9,823 bases of DNA from Phycisphaerales bacterium. GTDB lineage: Bacteria > Planctomycetota > Phycisphaerae > Tepidisphaerales > Tepidisphaeraceae. The stretch is taken from the NCBI GenBank assembly GCA_003153655.1, contig PMAK01000200.1, forward strand, positions 7,893-17,715. Reading direction: 5' to 3'. Position numbers and translations under genes: made by a program. A model generated the notes under the pieces. The model ran no database searches, was not told where the DNA came from, and saw only the letters and a list, made by a program, of their open reading frames with translations. This document shows, one piece after another, positions 1 to 6,010 of this stretch; the stretch's first letter is position 1; the number at the start of each line of letters is the position of its first letter.

Positions 1-1
1 G

Positions 2-421
2 GACGCACTACTTGCATCGGTAGCCAGGCAAACCAGACATCAAAAGCTAGGCGGACTGCCGATGGCGAGTTGCATCCGAATGCTCTTCGGGTTGATGGCG
101 GGAAAATGCTTATGTCGTAACAGCATGATCGAACTCTATCGGAAGCGGGTTTCGCTGGCGGGGGCGAATTCAAACGTCAATCTCAATCGTTGCTGGCCGG
201 CGAAATATCACGGCGATGGTTTGCTGGATTACATTCGTGTGGCCCCCACTGGCCCGATGACACCACTGGTATTTACGACGACTACGCTTGGAAAGGGTTT
301 GTCGGTGGGATTGACATATCGCCCCGCCATTATTTCAGCGGAGAATGCGTCGCTGCTTGGGGAGACGTTTATTGATCGATTGCGGGAAGCGGCGCCTGAG
401 GGGAATGTTGCGGGGGCATAG
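2..421 (+). CDS. C-terminal end of a condensation/acyltransferase-like protein (5' truncated by window edge)
   Basis: The frame is open from base 2 to the TAG at 419-421, giving 139 residues with no stop, so the gene begins left of the window. An internal ATG at 62 is not needed as a start. The visible part contains a segment reading SNVNLNRCWPAKYHGDG, then LDYIRVAPTGPMTPLVFTTT and, nearer the end, GLTYRPAIIS. This pattern (an Asn-rich strand, a P-T-G-P-M turn, a Thr-rich strand, then a strand of G-L-T-Y-R type) resembles the C-terminal half of condensation-domain or CoA-dependent acyltransferase folds such as the PapA/WS-DGAT-like groups. The catalytic HxxxD motif of those folds would lie in the missing N-terminal half, so the family call rests on general resemblance only. 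The methyltransferase gene starts 37 bases downstream on the same strand, which allows co-transcription but gives no functional link. Confidence 0.45.
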   Translation, partial: DALLASVARQTRHQKLGGLPMASCIRMLFGLMAGKCLCRNSMIELYRKRVSLAGANSNVNLNRCWPAKYHGDGLLDYIRVAPTGPMTPLVFTTTTLGKGLSVGLTYRPAIISAENASLLGETFIDRLREAAPEGNVAGA

Positions 422-449
422 AGCAAATCGGGTTTTGCAAGCTTCTGGC

Positions 450-453
450 GGAG
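450..453 (+). promoter_or_regulatory. Ribosome binding site deciding the methyltransferase start
   Basis: A GGAG lies 5 bases before the ATG at 459. No comparable site precedes the in-frame ATG at 345, which would also put a low-complexity Arg-rich leader on the protein and overlap the upstream gene by 77 bases. Confidence 0.5.
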
Positions 454-458
454 ACCTC

Positions 459-1235
459 ATGAAATTCAAACGGCCGCCGCTCCATATTCAGCCTGCCACG
501 CTTTGGGATTATCCGTCACAAGATTATGGCGACGGGCAACAAGGCCAGCCGGGTTATAAAGGAGCGACTCCCAGTTACATCATCTGGAACCTGCTTCAAC
601 GGTACACCAAGCCGAATGACCTGGTCATTGATCCGTGCGCCGGCAGCGGGACGACACTGGATGTGGCGCGCGACCTAAAACGGCGAGCGCTGGGATACGA
701 TCTTAGTCCGACGCGGAAGGATATTTTTCGCGTGGATGCGCGGAAGCTGCCGCTGGAGGATGGGAAAGCGGATTTCGTGTTTATCGATCCGCCTTATTCA
801 AATCACATCGACTATTCGGATGATCCGCGCTGCATTGGCAAGCTGGACGCCGCCGGGACGGAATATTACCAGGCGATGGACGAGGTGATTGGGGAGATCC
901 ACCGCATTCTGCGGCCGGGACGGCACATGGGACTGTATGTCTGCGATTCATTCGTGAAGGGGAAGGGATTTTTCCCAATTGGATTCGAGTTGTTCTCGCT
1001 GCTGCGCAAGCGTTTGGAGCCGGTGGACGTGATCGCGGTGGTTCGGCACAACAAGACGCTGGAAATGGGGAACTACCGGGCGGCGGCCGAGACGGGGAAT
1101 TTCTTTTTGAGGGGGTTTAACTATCTGTTCATCATGCGGAAGGCGGAAGAGAAAGGCGACGCCTGCAGTGAACTGCGGAATGTCCGCCGCGCTTATCCCT
1201 TCGGGGGAAGATTACATTCCTCGAAAGAACCTTAG
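459..1235 (+). CDS. Solitary DNA methyltransferase (N6-adenine / N4-cytosine type)
   Basis: Predicted 258-residue S-adenosylmethionine-dependent DNA amino-methyltransferase. Motif I (SAM binding) is DPCAGSGTT at residues 58-66, preceded by a motif X-like TPSYIIWNLLQRYT segment near 37-50. The catalytic motif IV is DPPY at 110-113. A conserved-looking C-terminal block (NYRAAAETGNFFLRGFNYLF) follows at about 205-224, then a tail of about 30 residues that is probably variable. Order X-I-IV differs from the beta class, where motif IV comes first. No obvious separate target-recognition domain is visible, and the protein is short for a restriction-system enzyme. DPPY alone does not separate adenine from N4-cytosine targets. 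The start at 459 is chosen because of the GGAG before it and because homology-like sequence begins about 10 residues later. No endonuclease gene is adjacent. Its stop overlaps tail-to-tail with the stop of the convergent ORF on the other strand. Confidence 0.85.
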   Translation: MKFKRPPLHIQPATLWDYPSQDYGDGQQGQPGYKGATPSYIIWNLLQRYTKPNDLVIDPCAGSGTTLDVARDLKRRALGYDLSPTRKDIFRVDARKLPLEDGKADFVFIDPPYSNHIDYSDDPRCIGKLDAAGTEYYQAMDEVIGEIHRILRPGRHMGLYVCDSFVKGKGFFPIGFELFSLLRKRLEPVDVIAVVRHNKTLEMGNYRAAAETGNFFLRGFNYLFIMRKAEEKGDACSELRNVRRAYPFGGRLHSSKEP

Positions 1236-1780
1236 TCGTCGACCCGCCTCGGGCCATCTGATGTATATGCGTGGCTAGCGGCTCGGCAATCCATAAGTAT
1301 TTCATGTTCGCGTTTCAACCGTTGGAGCATTTCGCCGCCTTCGTCATTGATCGATGTCGCGATTTGGAGGTAAAAGAGATAGTTCTCCGCTGTTTGTAGA
1401 CCCGGATTTCCGGTCCATTTCCACGCGATCCGGCTGAGGCCTTGAAATTGTTTTAGGATACTAATCCATCCGCGCTCGGAATCCTCGCTGCCCCTGTGGT
1501 GATGCTGATCTGTCACACCAAATAGGATGGACCGCACCTCATCTACGCCTTGAATTTCTCTGCTCACCCGTTGTAAATCGCAAAGACAAAACGGGTCAGC
1601 CATGACCAGTAGAGGTTTGTTCAATGTAGTGAGCAGCGGGCGGAGGCTATTGGCGGCGTTACCGTCTCCGGCGTACGAACGGGGGCGACTATCTAGACCT
1701 CCGCTCGGCACCGCATGCGAGCGACCGCAGCAAGGCGATTCGCTGCCGTTTTGCATGTGTCGAACGCAATATATCTGCAT
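1232..1780 (-). CDS. Unrecognised hypothetical ORF, possibly part of a decayed gene
   Basis: An open frame of 182 codons runs from ATG at 1780 to TAA at 1232-1234. I do not recognise its product. The N-terminal 55 residues are rich in Cys, Arg, Gly and Ser and look unlike coding sequence. From about residue 56 onward (MADPFCLCDLQR at 60-71, then Trp-, Leu- and Glu-containing stretches to the end) it looks like an ordinary soluble protein, so the ATG at 1603 is an alternative start giving 123 residues. No signal peptide, membrane segment or known motif is visible. The frame is open upstream to a TAG at 1820-1822, and the short piece before 1780 (DPYAVRMQIYCV) could continue the beta-propeller-like remnant to its right through a frameshift. 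It may therefore be the 3' portion of a broken gene rather than a gene in its own right. Confidence 0.35.
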   Translation of the reverse strand: MQIYCVRHMQNGSESPCCGRSHAVPSGGLDSRPRSYAGDGNAANSLRPLLTTLNKPLLVMADPFCLCDLQRVSREIQGVDEVRSILFGVTDQHHHRGSEDSERGWISILKQFQGLSRIAWKWTGNPGLQTAENYLFYLQIATSINDEGGEMLQRLKREHEILMDCRAASHAYTSDGPRRVDD

Positions 1781-1796
1781 CCGGACGGCATATGGG

Positions 1797-2088
1797 TCAG
1801 GGCCTGGTCTCCTGATGCGCTATAGCAGGTCGTCTGGTCTGATCCAGGCGAACCAAACCGGCGTTGATGTCGGCCCAGAACAGATTCCTCCGGCAGTCCA
1901 AGGCAAAACCGATCGTTCGGAACACGATACATACCGCCACCGGAATGGGTCTCGACGATGGTCCGCAGCTTCTCGCCCAACAAGTCAATGAACGTCAACC
2001 ACGCGATGTGCTTTGGCCCATCTCCGGCGTTGGCCGCATTGTCGTTTTGTTTATTGCCGTCATTGAATAATGTCTCATCCATGCACAT
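1797..2088 (-). pseudogene. Possible frameshifted YWTD/NHL-type beta-propeller remnant
   Basis: No single frame gives a convincing protein here. The frame from ATG at 2088 reads plausibly at first (HIAWLTFIDLLGEKLRTIVE, then SGGGMYRVPNDR) and degenerates after about 1915. From there the frame that ends at the TGA at 1797-1799 takes over with IGFALDCRRNLFWADINAG followed by LVRLDQT. Joined, the two pieces follow the repeat logic of YWTD propellers: a 'xxIALD...NLFWADxxAGxIxR' unit preceded by a 'LxGxxLRTIVE' strand. A third piece in yet another frame (near 1760-1800, on the next ORF) could be a further repeat. This is a motif-level impression. Alternatives are a real hypothetical protein of 131 residues in the first frame (stop at 1693), or sequencing indels. 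The ATG at 2088 lies 3 bases after the antitoxin stop, with a weak purine stretch (GCGGGG) before it, so it could have been the third gene of that transcript. Confidence 0.35.
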
Positions 2089-2091
2089 TTG

Positions 2092-2403
2092 TTACCCCGC
2101 TTTCCGCCCGACCACCGATGCCAGAGCCTGCGCGATCAGCGTGGAACGCCTAATGCCTTTCTCCTTGGCAAGGCGATTGACGGACGCGAGCAAATCGCGC
2201 TCGAGGCATATGTTGATTTTTTCGGCTCCTTTGCCAATGCGCGGGCGGCCGCGCCGACGCCGCAACTGCCGGTTGCGCGCTCGCTCGGCGGGGTTCATGG
2301 GCCGAGCCTTGTCCGCGATGAATTCTCGATCGAATTCCTTTGTGGCCTGGCGCAATTCCGCTGTGGTCATTTCCTGAAACCGCTTTTGTCTGCGTTTTTT
2401 CAT
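2092..2403 (-). CDS. BrnA-like / ribbon-helix-helix antitoxin
   Basis: 103-residue basic protein encoded directly behind the BrnT-like toxin and overlapping it by 4 bases (ATGA at 2400-2403). The C-terminal 40 residues (KINICLERDLLASVNRLAKE at 63-82, then GIRRSTLIAQAL at 83-94) have the ribbon-helix-helix pattern: a short beta strand with alternating Ile/Ile, a helix, a G-I-x-R-S-T turn and a second helix. The middle (about 40-60) is an Arg-rich linker and the N-terminal 35 residues are predicted helical (MTTAELRQATKEFDREF), which is where toxin contact would be expected. In this family the RHH domain dimerises on operator DNA and the complex represses its own promoter. GGAG (ctcc at 2410-2413 on the + strand) sits 6 bases before the ATG, inside the toxin gene. 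Toxin-first gene order matches brnT-brnA loci. I withhold the symbol because the N-terminus differs from classical BrnA as I remember it. Confidence 0.8.
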   Translation of the reverse strand: MKKRRQKRFQEMTTAELRQATKEFDREFIADKARPMNPAERARNRQLRRRRGRPRIGKGAEKINICLERDLLASVNRLAKEKGIRRSTLIAQALASVVGRKAG

Positions 2404-2672
2404 TTGGTTCTCCGGCGAAGGCGCCGCTTTTCTGCGTCGGTCAACGCGCGAGCGTGAATTACATACACGGTGTCCGCATCGTCGTCATCGACATATATCA
2501 CCTGCAGATATCGCCCGATCGCGGTCTGTCCGATGACCACCCATTTGCCGTCGCCGATCATCTTGGGATAGGGCCGTCGCGCGTAATCCGCCACGTATTC
2601 GGCTTCGCTTGCCTCAATCCCGTGCTCGGCGATGTGCTGAATGTTCCAGGCGTTCCATCGAAACTCCAGCAT
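2400..2672 (-). CDS. brnT: BrnT-family ribonuclease toxin
   Basis: 90-residue protein of the usual BrnT length. It begins with the family's typical FRWNAWNIQHIAEHGIEASE (residues 4-23), corresponding to the 'F-W-D/N-x-x-K-x-x-x-N-x-x-K-H-G-V' start of the domain. A central strand pair follows (KWVVIGQT, then RYLQVIYV) and a C-terminal VYVIHARALTDAEKRR, equivalent to the conserved 'I-S-A-R-x-A-x-x-x-E-R' element. Known members (Brucella BrnT) adopt a RelE-like fold and cleave RNA, inhibiting translation until bound by BrnA. Here the antitoxin follows immediately, overlapping by 4 bases. No Shine-Dalgarno-like purine run is seen within 20 bases of the ATG. An AT-rich block with a TATATT box sits 8-13 bases upstream instead, so the message may be leaderless. 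No truncation or frameshift is visible. Confidence 0.85.
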   Translation of the reverse strand: MLEFRWNAWNIQHIAEHGIEASEAEYVADYARRPYPKMIGDGKWVVIGQTAIGRYLQVIYVDDDDADTVYVIHARALTDAEKRRLRRRTK

Positions 2673-2679
2673 GGCGACG

Positions 2680-2708
2680 AATATATTAACCCATTAAATG
2701 AATGATTA
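2680..2708 (-). promoter_or_regulatory. Candidate promoter/operator of the toxin-antitoxin pair
   Basis: The 58-base gap between truB and brnT holds an AT-rich island in an otherwise GC-rich region. On the - strand TATATT (2685 to 2680) matches a -10 box at 5 of 6 positions. A poor -35 (TAATCA, 2708 to 2703) lies 17 bases upstream. The inverted repeat TTAA-TGGG-TTAA (2697 to 2686) overlaps the spacer and could be the antitoxin's operator, as autoregulation is usual for RHH antitoxins. Placement is by eye only. Confidence 0.3.
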
Positions 2709-2730
2709 CCAGGGCAAGCGAGTCCCTGTA

Positions 2731-3627
2731 CTACAGCCCGCCACGGAGCGCGGTTAAAAGCGAGAGCCGTCCGTTTTCCGGCTTGAGCAGGAAGCAAAAT
2801 CGATCGAGATGAAAGCCACGGATGGGAGCCTGCGGATCGGGGAATCCGGGAGGAAGTGGCCAGATTGGGGGAAGAAGATCACCCAGGGAAATATTTCGGC
2901 CCTGCCGGAGATCGCCGATGTCCTGGTCGCTCAGAATTCGCGTATGGGCCCAGGAAAGCAGGTGGCGCCCTGGGATTGCGACGGTCCGATCAGCGCCTGG
3001 GTCAACCCATGGGCCGATGGCCGTGCGATGCAACGTGGTGAGATGGGCTCCGCAGCCGATGAGTCGGCCAAGATCGCGCGCGAGAGAGCGAACGTAATAT
3101 CCGCCACGTACCGATAATCGGATTTTACTCTCGCGCGGAAGATCATGGCTGAGCCAGCGAGCCTCATGGAGATAAACTTGGGACGGCGGCAGATTGACGG
3201 GTTCGCCGCGATGGGCTTTGAGATAGGCGCGCTCGCCATCGATTCGTTTGGCGCTGGTGGGCGGCGGGATTTGATCGTGCCAGCCGATGAAGCCTGCGAG
3301 CGCATCTTGGAGTTGTTGCGAACGAAGGATTGATGGATTGCCGGTGAATGTGACGCGGCCATCGGGATCACCGTTGTCCGTCTCAACCCCCCACCGAACA
3401 GTGGCGTCGTAAATCTTGGGGATTCCATGCACGTAATCAAACAGACGGGTGGCGGGTTCTACGAGAATCAGCAGCAGGCCGCTGGCGAAGGGGTCGAGCG
3501 TTCCGCCGTGGCAGATTTTCGGCCGCCTCTTTGCATCCGGGGGGTGTGTGGCATTGAGGCACGCCTGCACGAGCGAAAAGCTGGTGGGACCTTCGGGTTT
3601 GTGAAACAGGTGAATGCCGGGCTGCAT
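2731..3627 (-). CDS. truB: tRNA pseudouridine(55) synthase TruB
   Basis: 298-residue cytosolic enzyme that isomerises U55 of the tRNA T-loop to pseudouridine. The catalytic block HGGTLDPFASGLL is at residues 40-52, with Asp45 as the nucleophile. Tyr73 in KIYDATVRWG is the conserved stacking tyrosine. The substrate loop QIPPPTSAKRIDGERAY spans 119-135, the GGYYVRSLARDLG motif 175-187, and LTTLHRTAIGPW 196-207. The N-terminal LFHKPEGPTSF is also typical. After about residue 215 the sequence (Pro-rich, LLPPIWPLPPGF) shows no clear PUA domain, so this is a short-tailed form, close to the usual 290-310 residues in length. The ATG at 3627 lies 16 bases behind the stop of the DUF7009-like gene, without a strong Shine-Dalgarno, so translation may depend on the upstream gene. 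All expected catalytic residues are present. Confidence 0.95.
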   Translation of the reverse strand: MQPGIHLFHKPEGPTSFSLVQACLNATHPPDAKRRPKICHGGTLDPFASGLLLILVEPATRLFDYVHGIPKIYDATVRWGVETDNGDPDGRVTFTGNPSILRSQQLQDALAGFIGWHDQIPPPTSAKRIDGERAYLKAHRGEPVNLPPSQVYLHEARWLSHDLPRESKIRLSVRGGYYVRSLARDLGRLIGCGAHLTTLHRTAIGPWVDPGADRTVAIPGRHLLSWAHTRILSDQDIGDLRQGRNISLGDLLPPIWPLPPGFPDPQAPIRGFHLDRFCFLLKPENGRLSLLTALRGGL

Positions 3628-3643
3628 TTGTTGTGGACATCGC

Positions 3644-4027
3644 TCAAGGCGAAGTCTTTGGATAGCGAGGATTTGGATAAAACTCTATCCCAGGCTCGTT
3701 CTTTGAAGAATCGATGCAGTCGAAATCCTTTTCGATCAGGATTTTCAGCTTGCCGCTATGGCCGATTTCCTGGGTGACGGAGAGGCCGACTTCCGAACCT
3801 TTGGTCCACGCGCTCGCCAGTGCAATTGGAATGTCCACGGTGACGGTTGTCGAATCAAATGATGCGACCACGCTCGTCGCGGAGGAATTCGTACGCAGGC
3901 GATAGTGGAGACTGCTCGCAGCGCTGAAGGAGGTTTCTCCGCTCACGAGCCCACAATCGGCCAATTGTGTGACCTCCGCGGGCGTCAACCGAAGACGCAG
4001 CGAACTATCAAATAGGCGCAACTTCAT
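3644..4027 (-). CDS. Small conserved protein resembling the DUF7009 family
   Basis: 127 residues with no signal peptide or membrane segment. It begins MKLRLFDSSLRLRLTPAEVT, continues with a short 'x-x-G-L-V-x-E/G-x-T-x-F' turn, a Ser/Thr-rich beta region with a DSTTVTVDIP strand, an alpha piece (ALASAWTK) and a C-terminal LKILIEKDFDCID followed by an Asn-Pro tail. This arrangement matches small uncharacterised proteins that I recall as DUF7009. No biochemical function is known to me. It is immediately upstream of truB (16-base gap, same strand), so the two are probably one transcript; whether that reflects a shared role is unknown. The ATG at 4027 is preferred over the TTG at 4033 because GAGGA sits 7 bases before the ATG but only about 1 base before the TTG. 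Confidence 0.7.
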   Translation of the reverse strand: MKLRLFDSSLRLRLTPAEVTQLADCGLVSGETSFSAASSLHYRLRTNSSATSVVASFDSTTVTVDIPIALASAWTKGSEVGLSVTQEIGHSGKLKILIEKDFDCIDSSKNEPGIEFYPNPRYPKTSP

Positions 4028-4034
4028 TGCCAAT

Positions 4035-4039
4035 TCCTC
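4035..4039 (-). promoter_or_regulatory. Ribosome binding site fixing the DUF7009-like start
   Basis: GAGGA on the - strand, 7 bases before ATG 4027 and too close to the in-frame TTG at 4033 to serve it. Confidence 0.55.
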
Positions 4040-4059
4040 TAAGTGTGGAGGTTGGCCGC

Positions 4060-4088
4060 ATCTTACTCGGTATGTGATATTCGGTGAA
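4060..4088 (-). promoter_or_regulatory. Weak candidate promoter for the DUF7009-like gene and truB
   Basis: In the 63-base gap after the response regulator stop, TTCACC (4088 to 4083) and TAAGAT (4065 to 4060) are separated by 17 bases. Each matches the sigma-70 consensus at 4 of 6 positions. Read-through from the upstream operon is an equally good explanation. Confidence 0.2.
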
Positions 4089-4090
4089 AT

Positions 4091-6010
4091 TTACGCCACG
4101 GCGCTGCGGACCGGCCAGGAGACAGTTGAACCGCCCCGGACCAAAATCTTCTCGAAATCGGCCTGCGAAACGGGTGGAGAGAAAAAGAATCCTTGGGCGT
4201 GCTCGCAACGGAGAGATTGCAGGAGGGAGACCTGGGGTTGCTCCTCGACGCCTTCAGCGACGACGTCCATGCCCAGATTGTGGGCCAGGTCGGAGATCGC
4301 CTGAATGATGGCGGCATATTGCCGGCGCCCGGCGGCATTAGCGACGAACGAGCGGTCGATCTTCAGGCCATCGAGCTGGAATGAGTGCAACAGGCTCAAT
4401 GACGAATAGCCGGTGCCGAAGTCGTCGAGATAGACGCGAATGCCCATCGCCTTGATCTTGTCGAGGACGGCGCCGGTGTGTTCCGCATTGCCGACGAGAG
4501 CTGTTTCGGTGATTTCAAAGATAATATCCTGTGGCCGCACGCCGGTTTCGCGGAGGACGGTTTCCAGGTCAGTGAGAAAATGCTGATTGTCGAGCTGTTT
4601 GCTGGAAACATTGATGCTGTAAGAAAGTTTGAGTGCGGCGTATTTCTGCTGCCACTGGCAAAATTGCCGGCAACAGGTTTGTAGCATCCATTGACCAACG
4701 AGATTAATCAGGCCACTTTCTTCGGCGATCCCAATGAATTCTGTTGGTCCGATCAGGCCCCGCTGAGGGTGTTGCCAGCGGACGAGCGCTTCGGTGCCGA
4801 TGAGTTGACCGGTTTCGAGGGAGACAATCGGCTGGTAATAGGCAACCAATTCATTCTTCTCGACCGCGAGCCGGAGCTCGCTTTCGATGTTCAGACGCTC
4901 CATGGCCTGATCGTGCATTGCCTTGTCAAAGATGACGAATCGTCCCCTTCCAGCGGCCTTGGCGCGATACATCGCCGTATCCGCGTCGCGGATCATGTCT
5001 TCCGCCCGATCATAACCCGATGAACTGACGGCTATCCCGATGCTGGCGGTGCTGTGGACTTGCCGGCCATTCAGGTCGTAGGGATTTTCCAATTCCTTGA
5101 GGATGCGTTCGGCGGCAAGCGCGGCGTCGGCGTCCTGCTTCAGGCCTGAAAGCAACAGGCAAAATTCGTCGCCTCCCAATCGTGCGGTCGTTGAGGTGGC
5201 TTGATCAAACGAAACGGTATCCGTGCTGCGGACGGTCTTCCACAATCGCTCGCTGATGCCTTGAAGAAGGAGATCACCGGCCTCGTGACCCAGGCTGTCG
5301 TTGACGATCTTGAAACGGTCAAAATCGAGAAAGAGGACAGCAACACGGTAATCCTTGTTCCGATGGGTCAGTTCCAGGGCATGCGCCAGGCGCTCGTGGA
5401 ACATCATGCGATTGGGCAATCCGGTCAATCGGTCATGCGTAGCGGCGTGGTGGAGTTCGGTGGTGCGAATGTTGACGAGGTTTTCCAGCTCGGACATCTT
5501 CAAGGCGGCGCGGCGGCCGAGCGTCCATTTGGCTGTCAGTGTCGCAGTCAGGCGGCGAACTTCGATCGGCTCAAACGGTTTCTTCAGGACAAGCAGTCGA
5601 TCCCCTTCGCCGGCGATCGTTTCGATCTCCGTCCATGAGTGATCCGAGAATGCGGTGCAAATGACGATGTTGAGATCTGGGTCGGATTTCCATATTTCGC
5701 GGATGGTGCGCAGTCCGTCCCATCCAGGCGGCATTCGCATATCGACGAAGGCGACGGCGTATGGCTCGCCGGCTTCGCGCGCCTTTTTGGCCATGGCGAA
5801 GTCTTCTTCCCCCTGAAGCGCTGAATCGATCTGGAATTCCGCGCGCTCGGCCTGCTTTGGCGTCCCGTCTCCGAACAAGGCGGCTTCGGCAGAGACCAGT
5901 TCACCGCTGGCGCCACCGTTGATCGCGAGGATCTTCCGAAAATCCTCGTGGATGGCGTTGTTGTCATCGATCACGAGAACACGATAGTTATTTGGCACTG
6001 GTTCGTTCAC
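4091..6010 (-). CDS. Response regulator with REC, GGDEF and EAL domains (c-di-GMP enzyme)
   Basis: 639-residue cytoplasmic protein, the predicted output partner of the kinase encoded just upstream. The REC domain (about 9-160) has the acidic pair D15-D16, phospho-acceptor Asp90 in FVDMRMPPGWDG, Thr119 and Lys144 before a Pro. A roughly 25-residue extension lies between its first helix and the phospho-Asp strand. A short coiled linker (165-188) leads to GGDEF (about 189-365), with canonical GGDEF at 279-283 and FLDFDRFKIVND around the metal site; an RSTD I-site-like motif (261-264) is separated from GGDEF by 14 residues instead of the usual 5. The EAL domain (about 372-625) starts with EALVRW (407-412). 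It keeps candidate catalytic residues E407, N467, E499, D529, D530, K550, E586 and Q606, including DDFGTGYSS at 529-537. Both synthase and phosphodiesterase activity are therefore possible. The start is GTG at 6010, overlapping the kinase stop by 4 bases (GTGA). The purine-rich GGAGAAGG ends 10 bases upstream. Confidence 0.95.
   Translation of the reverse strand: MNEPVPNNYRVLVIDDNNAIHEDFRKILAINGGASGELVSAEAALFGDGTPKQAERAEFQIDSALQGEEDFAMAKKAREAGEPYAVAFVDMRMPPGWDGLRTIREIWKSDPDLNIVICTAFSDHSWTEIETIAGEGDRLLVLKKPFEPIEVRRLTATLTAKWTLGRRAALKMSELENLVNIRTTELHHAATHDRLTGLPNRMMFHERLAHALELTHRNKDYRVAVLFLDFDRFKIVNDSLGHEAGDLLLQGISERLWKTVRSTDTVSFDQATSTTARLGGDEFCLLLSGLKQDADAALAAERILKELENPYDLNGRQVHSTASIGIAVSSSGYDRAEDMIRDADTAMYRAKAAGRGRFVIFDKAMHDQAMERLNIESELRLAVEKNELVAYYQPIVSLETGQLIGTEALVRWQHPQRGLIGPTEFIGIAEESGLINLVGQWMLQTCCRQFCQWQQKYAALKLSYSINVSSKQLDNQHFLTDLETVLRETGVRPQDIIFEITETALVGNAEHTGAVLDKIKAMGIRVYLDDFGTGYSSLSLLHSFQLDGLKIDRSFVANAAGRRQYAAIIQAISDLAHNLGMDVVAEGVEEQPQVSLLQSLRCEHAQGFFFSPPVSQADFEKILVRGGSTVSWPVRSAVA

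Noticed and set aside
345..458. Longer start for the methyltransferase at 345
   Set aside because: The extra 38 residues are Arg-rich, overlap the upstream coding frame, and the GGAG site favours ATG 459.
1602..1991. + strand ORF of 129 codons opposite the broken propeller region
   Set aside because: Composition is Arg/Ser/Pro-rich with no motif and no ribosome site. The - strand phrases are more protein-like.
2809..3117. + strand ORFs opposite truB
   Set aside because: These are shadows of a confidently identified TruB with all catalytic residues on the - strand.
4028..4033. TTG start at 4033 for the DUF7009-like protein
   Set aside because: The GAGGA motif would be only about one base away, whereas it is 7 bases from ATG 4027.
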